Below are positions 1 through 5,833 of a DNA stretch of 7,384 nt, in pieces. The position numbers and the translations under genes are program-made. Every line of letters begins with the position of its first letter. Within the stretch, counting starts at the first letter, position 1. The stretch is taken from contig JAEDHM010000073.1 in assembly GCA_016296985.1 (NCBI GenBank), positions 1 through 7,384 of the forward strand, given 5' to 3'. The notes under the pieces are model-generated. The model made no database searches and had not been told where the DNA came from. It worked only from the letters and a program-made list of their open reading frames with translations. The stretch is from Clostridia bacterium. Lineage in GTDB: Bacteria; Bacillota; Clostridia; Christensenellales; CAG-1252.

Positions 1-1267
1 TATCATCGACGAGGTACATCAACTTTCAGGTGCAGCGTTCAACGCATTGCTTAAAACTCTTGAGGAACCACCATCCTACGTTATTTTTATTTTAGCAACT
101 ACAGAATTACATAAAGTACCACAAACTATATTGTCAAGGTGTATCAAGTTTGAATTTAGGCTTATTTCCACCGATTTATTAAAAGAGCAAGTCAAATCAG
201 TATATGATGCTGAAGGTGTTTCTTATACTGAGGAAGCGCTTAACGTCATAGCAAAACAGGGCAATGGTAGTTCGCGTGATATGCTTTCTTTTGCCGATGC
301 CTGCATGGCGTATACAAATAAAATAGACTATACTTCCGTTCTTGAAGTTATGGGTGCAAACGACCCTGAAATTGTGGCTGATATGGTATTTGCAATGCTT
401 TCAAATGACGGTGGCAAGGTTTTGGGACTTATAAACGAAAGCGTTTCAAAGGGTAAAAATATTATGCGCTTGACCGGTGACATTACCGAATGTTTGCGTA
501 ATCTTCTTTTGGTAAAAAAGGATAAAAATGCAAAAGAGTTTTTATCAATACCCGAAAAACTTTTTAAGAAATATACTGAAATTGCCGACAAATTTTCGGG
601 AATCGAAATTTTGAGGGCTCTTGAAGCAATGTGCGGTGTTGATATGGAAATGAAATACAGCGCTTATCCTCAAATTGTCCTTGAAACTTCCGTTGTGAAA
701 ATTGCCGAACTTTCAGGAAAAAATGATACTGACATCATTTCACGTATTGACGCTTGCGAAAGAAAAATAAAAGAAGGTGTTACCGTAAAGGTTGAATCAA
801 CGCCTGCTACTCAAGTTGTTGAATCAAAGGAAGAGGCTCCTTCAAAAACAAAAGAAAATGTTGACAACAACCCGATGCAGGGAGTCAACATCAGTGAAAT
901 TAGCATAAACGACAGCATATTTAGTGGCGAAATTACTACCGCAATGCGCCGTCTTAAAAGTGCCGTTATCGAAGAATTAAGAAAGTCGCGTAGCAACATG
1001 CTACTATCATTCGTTTTTGCTGAAGCAACTACTTTCCTTAAAGTTGACGGAAATAACGTTTTGTTTATGTATGATTACGAAAAAGAAGGGGACAACCCAA
1101 TTAAGCCGGACAATCTTTTGGCTATCAAATCAGCACTTCGAGTTGTTCTTGGACTTGATGAAATCAATCTTGACGTTAAAAAATATAATCCCAAAGAAAA
1201 GCGTCCTGCTATCGATACTATAAAAGAACTTTTCGGTGCAGACCTTGTTACAATAAAAAAACAATAA
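1..1267 (+). CDS. dnaX: DNA polymerase III subunit gamma/tau, 3' part
   Basis: This is the clamp-loader ATPase that loads the beta clamp and links it to the polymerase. The open frame enters from outside the window (codons from base 2), so the Walker A end is missing; 421 residues are visible. The first visible residues, IIDEVHQLS, are the Walker B motif, followed by AFNALLKTLEEPP. Sensor 1 (ILATTELHKVP) and the SRC arginine finger (Arg at visible residue 46) follow, then GSSRDMLSFAD of sensor 2 (Arg about 92). Next come the helical oligomerisation domain, a Lys/Glu-rich linker (about residues 235-300) and a C-terminal domain typical of tau. A TTG at base 47 could be read as a start, but it lies inside the conserved AFNALL motif and is not one. 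It heads the dnaX-ybaB-recR operon; ybaB follows after 15 bp. Family assignment is secure. Confidence 0.97.
   Translation, partial: IIDEVHQLSGAAFNALLKTLEEPPSYVIFILATTELHKVPQTILSRCIKFEFRLISTDLLKEQVKSVYDAEGVSYTEEALNVIAKQGNGSSRDMLSFADACMAYTNKIDYTSVLEVMGANDPEIVADMVFAMLSNDGGKVLGLINESVSKGKNIMRLTGDITECLRNLLLVKKDKNAKEFLSIPEKLFKKYTEIADKFSGIEILRALEAMCGVDMEMKYSAYPQIVLETSVVKIAELSGKNDTDIISRIDACERKIKEGVTVKVESTPATQVVESKEEAPSKTKENVDNNPMQGVNISEISINDSIFSGEITTAMRRLKSAVIEELRKSRSNMLLSFVFAEATTFLKVDGNNVLFMYDYEKEGDNPIKPDNLLAIKSALRVVLGLDEINLDVKKYNPKEKRPAIDTIKELFGADLVTIKKQ
514..546 (+). other. Possible -1 frameshift signal in dnaX
   Basis: Bases 514-520 are A AAA AAG, in the exact reading phase (codons 515-517 AAA, 518-520 AAG) used by the E. 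coli dnaX -1 slippery site. An 8-bp inverted repeat, GATAAAAA (521-528) with TTTTTATC (539-546), follows at once. A -1 slip would add one Gly codon and stop at TAA 523-525, much as the E. coli shift stops after one codon. Against it: the site lies inside domain III rather than after it, the stem is all but one pair AT-rich, there is no spacer before the stem, and no upstream Shine-Dalgarno-like stimulator is seen. It may be chance in a Lys-rich AT-rich gene. Confidence 0.25.
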
Positions 1268-1282
1268 TTAGGAGGCAAATAT

Positions 1283-1615
1283 ATGGCTAAATACGGTGGT
1301 TTTGGCGGTGGCGGAAATATGCAAGCTCTTATGCGCCAAGCTCAAAAAATGCAAGAGGATATGCTTAAAGCTCAAGAAGAACTTAAGGATACCGAATTTA
1401 CGGCAGAAGCAGGTGGCGGACTTGTAGAGGTTACTTTGTCCGGGGATAAAATGATGTCCGCAATCAAAATCAAACCCGAAGCAGTTGATATGGATGATCT
1501 TGAAATGCTTGAAGATTTGATTATTGCCGCTTACAATGAAGCTGCAGCTGCTGTTGACGAAGAGGCCGAAAAGGTTATGGGACCTTATGCCGGAATGTTG
1601 GGCGGTTTGAGATAA
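1283..1615 (+). CDS. ybaB: YbaB/EbfC family nucleoid-associated protein
   Basis: A 110-residue protein of the YbaB/EbfC family, small dimeric DNA-binding proteins with a tweezer-like fold, almost always encoded between dnaX and recR. Visible features are the Gly-rich start (GGFGGGGNMQ), the Met/Gln-rich first helix (residues 12-35, MRQAQKMQEDMLKAQEEL), the beta segment TAEAGGGLVEVTLSGD (40-55) and the closing helix with LEDLIIAAYNEA (76-88). Length is usual for the family. The start is fixed by AGGAGG at 1270-1275, 7 bases before the ATG. Its TAA overlaps the recR ATG by one base, so recR is probably translationally coupled to it. A role in nucleoid organisation or recombinational repair is known for the family; the exact function is uncertain. 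Confidence 0.95.
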   Translation: MAKYGGFGGGGNMQALMRQAQKMQEDMLKAQEELKDTEFTAEAGGGLVEVTLSGDKMMSAIKIKPEAVDMDDLEMLEDLIIAAYNEAAAAVDEEAEKVMGPYAGMLGGLR

Positions 1616-2199
1616 TGGATAAAATTCCACCTCTTGAAAATCTTATACAAAAGTTCACTAAATTGCCCGGTGTTGGTAAAAAAACTGCTGCTAGGTACGC
1701 CTACGCAATTTTGGCCATGACTGACGAGGACTCAAACTCCTTCATTGATGCGATCCGCGAAGTGAAAGAAAAGGTGCATTTTTGCAAAGTTTGCGGAAAT
1801 TATACCGACGACGACGTTTGCGAAATTTGTTCATCCCGCGATAACTCTATTGTTTGTGTTGTGAGTGAACCAAAAGAAGTAACGGCAATGGAAAAGATAA
1901 AGGATTATAACGGTGTATATCACGTTTTACACGGCTTACTTAATCCTATGGCCGGTGTCGGTCCAGAAGATTTGAATATAAAGGCGCTCCTAGACCGTAT
2001 TAGCGGAGTGAAAGAAATAATCGTTGCTACCGCATCAACCATTGAGGGAGATGCTACCGCTTTATACCTCAGTAGATTGCTAAAACCTTTGGGCGTAAAG
2101 GTTACTCGTATTGCTCGAGGATTGCCTGCTGGTAGCGAACTTGAGTATGCGGACGAGTTGACATTGTCAAGGGCGTTAACGGACAGAAAAGAGATATAA
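1615..2199 (+). CDS. recR: Recombination mediator protein RecR
   Basis: RecR acts with RecO (and RecF) to load RecA on SSB-coated single-stranded DNA during gap repair. All the family parts are visible in 194 residues, close to the usual length of about 198. They are a helix-hairpin-helix with LPGVGKKTAARYA (17-29), a four-cysteine zinc site (Cys57, Cys60, Cys69, Cys72), a Toprim domain (about 78-165, with Glu85 in VVSEPKEV and EGD at 144-146) and the C-terminal ARGLPAGSELEYAD segment (167-180). The ATG shares its A with the ybaB stop (TAATG), and no clear Shine-Dalgarno precedes it, which fits translational coupling. It is the last gene of the dnaX operon, followed after 15 bp by a terminator. 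Confidence 0.97.
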   Translation: MDKIPPLENLIQKFTKLPGVGKKTAARYAYAILAMTDEDSNSFIDAIREVKEKVHFCKVCGNYTDDDVCEICSSRDNSIVCVVSEPKEVTAMEKIKDYNGVYHVLHGLLNPMAGVGPEDLNIKALLDRISGVKEIIVATASTIEGDATALYLSRLLKPLGVKVTRIARGLPAGSELEYADELTLSRALTDRKEI

Positions 2200-2214
2200 T
2201 ATTCTCATTTAAAT

Positions 2215-2240
2215 ACGGCAATTTACGTTTGCCGTTTTTT
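2215..2240 (+). terminator. Intrinsic terminator of the dnaX-ybaB-recR operon
   Basis: A 7-bp stem, ACGGCAA (2215-2221) with TTGCCGT (2229-2235), has a 7-base loop and runs into six T residues (2235-2240). It lies 15 bp after the recR stop. Confidence 0.85.
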
Positions 2241-2248
2241 ATTAACGT

Positions 2249-2293
2249 AATTGAAAAAATGGTTAGGAAATCTCCTAACCATTTTTTTCAATT
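2249..2293. terminator. Long bidirectional terminator between convergent genes
   Basis: A near-perfect inverted repeat of about 20 bp per arm. The GC-bearing core is GGTTAGGA (2261-2268) and TCCTAACC (2273-2280) around the loop AATC. It is flanked by AATTGAAAAAAT (2249-2260) and the matching A/T arm (2281-2293, one extra T). Either transcript ends the core stem with a U-rich tract, so it can stop both recR read-through and the convergent minus-strand gene, whose TAA (2294-2292) overlaps the outer arm. Confidence 0.85.
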
Positions 2294-3665
2294 ATTTAAG
2301 AAAATACTTTTTGTTTTTATAAAGCAATCCATATATTATTCCGCATATTGGCAAATATAAAAGCAAGATACAAGGATATAAAATAGGGTAGAGCATTGAT
2401 GAATAGTCTGCTACGTTTACGTGTAAGAATACAAATCCAATGAGCGTAACAACGACTGCTAGGTCGATGTATACCATCAACAGTCCGGCAAAAGTAATTT
2501 TGAAGGTATGGTCCGCTTTTTTACGTCTGTCAGGTTTTAGCAAAAAGTGAATCCAACCAACAATTGGGAAAACAAGCATAACCACAGCAGCAATAAGATA
2601 GGGCATGTATCCCATAGGCTTGACCGGATTAAAGATAAAATAGCAAGCCAAAATGCTAAGCAGTGAGAAGAGGTATCCCAACGTCAAGGTATCGCGCAAA
2701 AGTTTTCCCGAGAAATAAAAATTCATATTGAAATAATTAATTGCGCTTTGACGGGAATATGGGTTAAGCTCGTATCCTTCTTTTTGAAGCATCAATTTTA
2801 AATCAGAAAAACTTGCAACGGGAGATTTTGACGGCGCAGGGGTATCAATTACAACTTCCTTTTTCTCAACGGGTGCAAAGGTCTCGGCAAAAATATCAGC
2901 AAGTTTAGTTTTATATGGATCGGTTGTATCGATAGAAGACAAAAATGATTCGAGAGGACTTTTGGGTGCTTCAACAGTTTTTATCTCTTCAACAACGATG
3001 GGAGAAGAATAATCTTCAATAATTTCTTCAATATCTTCATCCTCTTCAACCGCAGGTGCTTCAACAACGGTCGAGGAGGTTTCAATTGCTTCAAGCAAAG
3101 GTAGGGGAGTATCCTTCTTCTTTTCTCTTGGTTTTACAGGAGGAAGATCACCAAACAACATTGCCTTAGCACGAGCCTTTGTTTCGGAATCAGATGAATA
3201 GCTGTAATCTTCAAAAACACCGATTTGTTCAAGAGAGGAAGGTGCAACGTATTGAGGGGGTCTGTTTATTGCCAACTCAATTGAAATTGTACCATCAGGT
3301 TCTTGATGCAAGATAAATTCGGTATCAGCGTTTGCATCGTCGGCAAAACGGGTGTTTCCCAAATGTAAACATTGCTCAACTGCATAAGTATTAAGCCAAA
3401 TGACTGAAACTGACTTGTAGTAGTCGGCGCCAGCTTGAGTGAGATTAAAAACTTCAACTCCGCCCAAATTGACTGATGCTACGTAACCGTTGCCAATGGC
3501 GCGTCTTACGAGATAGTCAAGGGTAGGGGAATACACCTGATAACCTTTTGTACATGACAAAATTCCCTTGTTGATATCTGCCAAGGAAAGATTTTTGTTG
3601 TCATTTAAAAGCTTTAGAATATAATCAGTGATTTTATCCCTAAAGTTGTCGACGTGTGCTCTCAT
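2292..3665 (-). CDS. Unrecognised membrane protein with winged-helix-like N-terminus
   Basis: I do not recognise this 457-residue protein as a named family. Residues about 8-85 read like a winged helix: helices at 8-22, 27-36 and 46-60, then strand-turn-strand YVASVNLGGVEVFN (61-74) and LTQAGADYY (75-83), a common end of winged-helix domains. Residues about 140-300 are a low-complexity linker rich in Glu, Pro, Ser and Val, with a strongly acidic stretch at 206-218. Four hydrophobic helices follow at about 325-346, 353-376, 390-415 and 422-448. The Arg/Lys loop at 377-389 and the basic C-terminus (449-457) put both ends and the N-terminal domain in the cytoplasm by the positive-inside rule. 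It is a single-gene unit, divergent from the recombinase. The first ATG is chosen because it lies just after a strong promoter; no Shine-Dalgarno is present. A membrane-tethered DNA-binding regulator is an inference. Confidence 0.85.
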   Translation of the reverse strand: MRAHVDNFRDKITDYILKLLNDNKNLSLADINKGILSCTKGYQVYSPTLDYLVRRAIGNGYVASVNLGGVEVFNLTQAGADYYKSVSVIWLNTYAVEQCLHLGNTRFADDANADTEFILHQEPDGTISIELAINRPPQYVAPSSLEQIGVFEDYSYSSDSETKARAKAMLFGDLPPVKPREKKKDTPLPLLEAIETSSTVVEAPAVEEDEDIEEIIEDYSSPIVVEEIKTVEAPKSPLESFLSSIDTTDPYKTKLADIFAETFAPVEKKEVVIDTPAPSKSPVASFSDLKLMLQKEGYELNPYSRQSAINYFNMNFYFSGKLLRDTLTLGYLFSLLSILACYFIFNPVKPMGYMPYLIAAVVMLVFPIVGWIHFLLKPDRRKKADHTFKITFAGLLMVYIDLAVVVTLIGFVFLHVNVADYSSMLYPILYPCILLLYLPICGIIYGLLYKNKKYFLK

Positions 3666-3671
3666 AGTGTA

Positions 3672-3700
3672 ATTTTACATTTTTTAATTTTTATTGTCAA
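3672..3700 (-). promoter_or_regulatory. Promoter of the minus-strand membrane protein gene
   Basis: Read on the minus strand: TTGACA (3700-3695), a 17-bp spacer and TAAAAT (3677-3672). The -35 is perfect and the -10 has one mismatch to TATAAT. The expected start of transcription, about 7 bases on, falls at or next to the A of the ATG at 3665, which implies a leaderless mRNA. Confidence 0.75.
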
Positions 3701-3775
3701 TATATAAATGGAGTATCTCGACATTTATGATTGTAAAATTTTGTAAACTACTCGAAAATATTTCATAAAAAGGGA

Positions 3776-3804
3776 TTGACACTTGTAAAAATAGGTGATA
3801 TTAT
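3776..3804 (+). promoter_or_regulatory. Promoter of the tyrosine recombinase gene
   Basis: TTGACA (3776-3781), 17-bp spacer, TATTAT (3799-3804): a near-consensus housekeeping promoter. The expected start, near 3811, lies just before the perfect inverted repeat at 3814, so the mRNA would begin almost directly with a hairpin. The leader is about 88 bases. Confidence 0.8.
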
Positions 3805-3813
3805 ATTTTTGTA

Positions 3814-3847
3814 ATCTATTCGCAAAAGACAAGTTTTGCGAATAGAT
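3814..3847. repeat. Perfect 14-bp inverted repeat with 6-bp centre, in recombinase leader
   Basis: ATCTATTCGCAAAA (3814-3827) and its exact reverse complement TTTTGCGAATAGAT (3834-3847) flank the asymmetric centre GACAAG. There is no T-run after it, so it is not a terminator. It could be an RNA hairpin at the 5' end of the recombinase mRNA (stability or translation control), an operator for a dimeric regulator, or a tyrosine-recombinase core site. The inner 11-6-11 geometry is that of dif-type sites, and the perfect arms around an asymmetric centre recall loxP. The repeat itself is certain; its role is not. Confidence 0.9.
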
Positions 3848-3898
3848 AAGCGTGAAAAAGATACTTTAAACACGAATTATTAATTTTGGTGGGATTTT

Positions 3899-4954
3899 AT
3901 GGCTGACGATTATTTTAGACAACGTGACAATGACAATATGTTACGACTTCGCAAACTTAGGCGTGAACTTCCTTCTTTTTGCGACGACTTTTTTCGTGGT
4001 ATAGAAAATACGACTTCGCTTTTGACGCGAGTCAGTTATGCTTACGACTTAAGAATATTCTTTGACTTCCTTGTAAATCTTACCGACGAATTTGATGGTA
4101 TGACTGTCAAAGATTTTAAAGTATACGACCTAAATCGAGTTACGTTAGACAATCTCGAGTTTTTCGTTGAAAACCTTTCTCTTTACTCTTTTAAAGGTAA
4201 AGAATACAGTGATAACGAGCGCGCAAAGGCAAGAAAAATTGCTACAATTCGCTCCTTTTTTAAATATTTTTACAATAAAGGTTTGTTAGAAAAAGACGTC
4301 GCAGCCAAAATTCCCATGCCAAAACTTCATGATAAGCCCATAATTCGACTTGACGTTGATGAAGTTGCTGATCTTTTAGATATTGTGGACGGTACCCTTG
4401 AACATGACGCTTTTAATCCGCATCAAAAAAAATATCTAGAACATACTAAACTTAGAGATACTGCTATTCTTACCCTACTTTTAGGTACGGGAATCCGTGT
4501 TTCAGAGTGTGTGGGCTTAAACGTTGAGGATATCGATTTTAAAAATAACGCTTTTACCGTTACCCGTAAAGGTGGAAATAGAACTATACTGTATTTTTCT
4601 GACGAAGTTGCTGAAACACTTTTAGAATACGTTAAATATAGAATTCAAATTGTTGTTGAAACTTCTGCCCTCTTTTTATCCCTTCAAAACAAACGGATTT
4701 CCGTAAGAGCTGTACAGCTTATGGTAAAGAAGTATGCTCAAGTTGCAACGCCTTTGAAGAAAATTACTCCTCACAAATTAAGAAGTACTTACGGCACAAA
4801 CCTTTATAACGAGACTGGTGATATCTACGTGGTCGCCGACGTGCTTGGACACAAAGACGTGAACACAACAAAAAAGCATTACGCTGCCCTTTCTGATGAT
4901 ATTCGTAAAAAAGCAGCAAGAAAAGTTCAGTTACGGGACAAAAAATCCGACTAA
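3899..4954 (+). CDS. Tyrosine recombinase / integrase, XerC/XerD-like
   Basis: A 351-residue site-specific tyrosine recombinase with every catalytic residue present: Arg200 (in GTGIRVSECVGL), Lys224 (TRKGGNR), His292 and Arg295 (TPHKLRSTYG), His318 (VLGHKDVNTT) and the nucleophile Tyr328 (KKHYAAL). Residues about 25-140 form the SAM-like core-binding domain (FFRGIENTTSLLTRVSYAYD to SFFKYFYNKGLL). The catalytic domain covers about 150-340. The protein is longer than typical XerC/XerD (about 300), mainly through the basic, charged N-terminus (1-25), a longer loop at 95-108 and the tail. The start is set by GGTGGG (3888-3893), 5 bases before the ATG. It has its own promoter and a hairpin-bearing leader, and is followed by a tandem repeat array and a LexA-like gene. 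It could be a chromosomal Xer-type protein or the integrase of a vanished element; no other phage or transposon gene is in view. Confidence 0.93.
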   Translation: MADDYFRQRDNDNMLRLRKLRRELPSFCDDFFRGIENTTSLLTRVSYAYDLRIFFDFLVNLTDEFDGMTVKDFKVYDLNRVTLDNLEFFVENLSLYSFKGKEYSDNERAKARKIATIRSFFKYFYNKGLLEKDVAAKIPMPKLHDKPIIRLDVDEVADLLDIVDGTLEHDAFNPHQKKYLEHTKLRDTAILTLLLGTGIRVSECVGLNVEDIDFKNNAFTVTRKGGNRTILYFSDEVAETLLEYVKYRIQIVVETSALFLSLQNKRISVRAVQLMVKKYAQVATPLKKITPHKLRSTYGTNLYNETGDIYVVADVLGHKDVNTTKKHYAALSDDIRKKAARKVQLRDKKSD

Positions 4955-4993
4955 AATCCTTTTTTATTCAATATTCTTTTTAATATCAAACAA

Positions 4994-5153
4994 ATTTTCA
5001 TATAAACGAAATTTCACACAAACAAATGTTTATGTGAAATTATTTTTTTGTAAACATAGTTTTATATGAATATATGTTTATGCAAACTTATGTTTATGTG
5101 AAAATAAGTTTATGTAAACAAATTACCATATAAACATTTGTGTATATAAAAAT
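4994..5153. repeat. Ten tandem 16-bp palindromic units upstream of the LexA-like gene
   Basis: Bases 4994-5153 divide without any indel into ten 16-bp units starting at 4994, 5010, 5026, 5042, 5058, 5074, 5090, 5106, 5122 and 5138. By eye they match the self-complementary consensus ATGTTTATATAAACAT at 10 to 13 of 16 positions. The best-defined pattern is TTYATRTRAA, with AA at unit positions 12-13 in all ten. Units 5026 (ATGTTTATGTGAAATT) and 5090 (ATGTTTATGTGAAAAT) differ at one base. A partial right half may precede the array (CAAACAA at 4987-4993), and an ATGTTT half follows at 5154-5159, running into the -35 box. Such an array could bind a dimeric protein cooperatively; candidates in the window are the LexA-like protein and the recombinase. 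The remaining stretch 4955-4993 shows nothing else. Confidence 0.85.
5010..5049 (+). terminator. Weak hairpin plus T-run after the recombinase gene
   Basis: AATTTCACA (5010-5018) pairs with TGTGAAATT (5033-5041), the inner part is also largely complementary, and TTTTTTT (5043-5049) follows. It could terminate the recombinase transcript. The stem is very AT-rich and the symmetry is partly a by-product of two adjacent palindromic units of the 16-bp array, so the call is weak. Confidence 0.4.
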
Positions 5154-5157
5154 ATGT

Positions 5158-5186
5158 TTGACATTGGAAAAATTTTATGTTATTAT
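5158..5186 (+). promoter_or_regulatory. Promoter of the LexA-like gene
   Basis: TTGACA (5158-5163), 17-bp spacer, TATTAT (5181-5186), the same layout as the recombinase promoter. Transcription should start near 5193, so the leader is very short. The tandem 16-bp array ends 4 bp upstream of the -35, a position suited to control of this promoter. No Gram-positive SOS box (CGAAC-N4-GTTCG) is seen here. Confidence 0.8.
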
Positions 5187-5190
5187 ACAC

Positions 5191-5196
5191 GAGGAG
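5191..5196 (+). promoter_or_regulatory. Ribosome binding site deciding the LexA-like start
   Basis: GAGGAG lies 8 bases before ATG 5205. The frame is open back to an ATG at 5154, but that codon lies upstream of the -35 box of this gene's promoter and has no ribosome site, so 5205 is the start. Confidence 0.85.
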
Positions 5197-5204
5197 AAAG
5201 ATTT

Positions 5205-5807
5205 ATGATTAAAGATAGTACACGTACACAACTTATGCAGTTATATGATTTTTTAAAAACCTTTAAGCAACTTAATGGTTACTCTCCTTCTTATCGTGAA
5301 ATGTTGGAGAATATGAATTATACCTCAACTGCGACGGTAAAACGCCATCTCGAACTTTTGGCCGAACTTGGCTATATCACCTTTAATCAAGGAAAAAAGC
5401 GCGCAATCGAACTTGTTGACAACGAAGGAAGCTCGGTTGTGGTTGTTCCTGTAATAAAAGGCTTTGATCCCGATCTTCCCCTTTTAGATAAGAATAACGT
5501 TCAATCTAAAATTGCCATATCAAAAGATTTCTTTAATACCGAAAGTGATTTATTTGCAGTCAAAGTTGAAGATGATTTGGCAGAAGGACTTAAAATTTTC
5601 AATGGCGACACTATAATTTTTAAAAAGCAAAGTTATGCAAAATCCGGTAGCGTTATCCTTGCTATTATCGATAACAAACTGTCTGTATGCAAGTACGAAA
5701 AAGCACCTGGTTATTATAAACTTAGTTATGGAAAAGATGAAGATGCTCACATCTTTGATACTGTGAGGGTTTTGGGCGTTGCCCTTTTGTCCTTGCGCAC
5801 TTTTTAA
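5205..5807 (+). CDS. LexA-like repressor lacking the autoprotease residues
   Basis: A 200-residue protein with the LexA two-domain layout. The N-terminal winged helix (about 5-70) aligns closely with LexA: GYSPSYREMLENMNY, then the recognition-helix region TSTATVKRHLELLAELGYI (40-58) and the wing before KKRAIEL (64-70). The C-terminal half keeps the S24/LexA frame: VPVIKGFDPDLPLL (81-94), SDLFAVKV (114-121), NGDTIIF (133-139), GSVILAIID (148-156), and a final RVLGVALLSLR. The working residues are gone, however. The Ala-Gly cleavage site aligns with Pro89-Asp90, the GDSM serine motif reads EDDL (122-125), and the catalytic Lys of VTVKR aligns with Cys162 in LSVCK. It should bind DNA and dimerise but not self-cleave on RecA activation. 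I leave the symbol blank because a working lexA may exist elsewhere. It probably shares an operon with the next gene (26 bp gap). Confidence 0.88.
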   Translation: MIKDSTRTQLMQLYDFLKTFKQLNGYSPSYREMLENMNYTSTATVKRHLELLAELGYITFNQGKKRAIELVDNEGSSVVVVPVIKGFDPDLPLLDKNNVQSKIAISKDFFNTESDLFAVKVEDDLAEGLKIFNGDTIIFKKQSYAKSGSVILAIIDNKLSVCKYEKAPGYYKLSYGKDEDAHIFDTVRVLGVALLSLRTF

Positions 5808-5833
5808 TTTCGTAATGTAAGGAGGGTTTTTAT

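Noticed and set aside
1268..1630. Minus-strand open frame of 120 codons opposite ybaB
   Set aside because: It is a shadow of ybaB codon use, with no ribosome site or recognisable protein; the plus-strand gene is certain.
3666..3898. A further copy of the 16-bp dyad array between the divergent promoters
   Set aside because: Pieces such as GTAAAATTTTGTAAAC resemble array halves, but no consistent 16-bp register could be laid over the region.
3899..4954. Prophage or integrative element around the recombinase
   Set aside because: No tRNA, flanking attachment duplication, phage or conjugation gene is visible, and the neighbours are chromosomal-type genes; the window is too short to settle it, but there is no positive evidence.
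4994..5153. CRISPR array
   Set aside because: Units are directly adjacent, 16 bp, with no unique spacers and no cas genes nearby.
5154..5204. Longer LexA-like protein starting at ATG 5154 (17 extra residues)
   Set aside because: The codon lies upstream of the gene's own TTGACA-N17-TATTAT promoter, has no ribosome site, and the extension does not resemble LexA; GAGGAG fixes ATG 5205.
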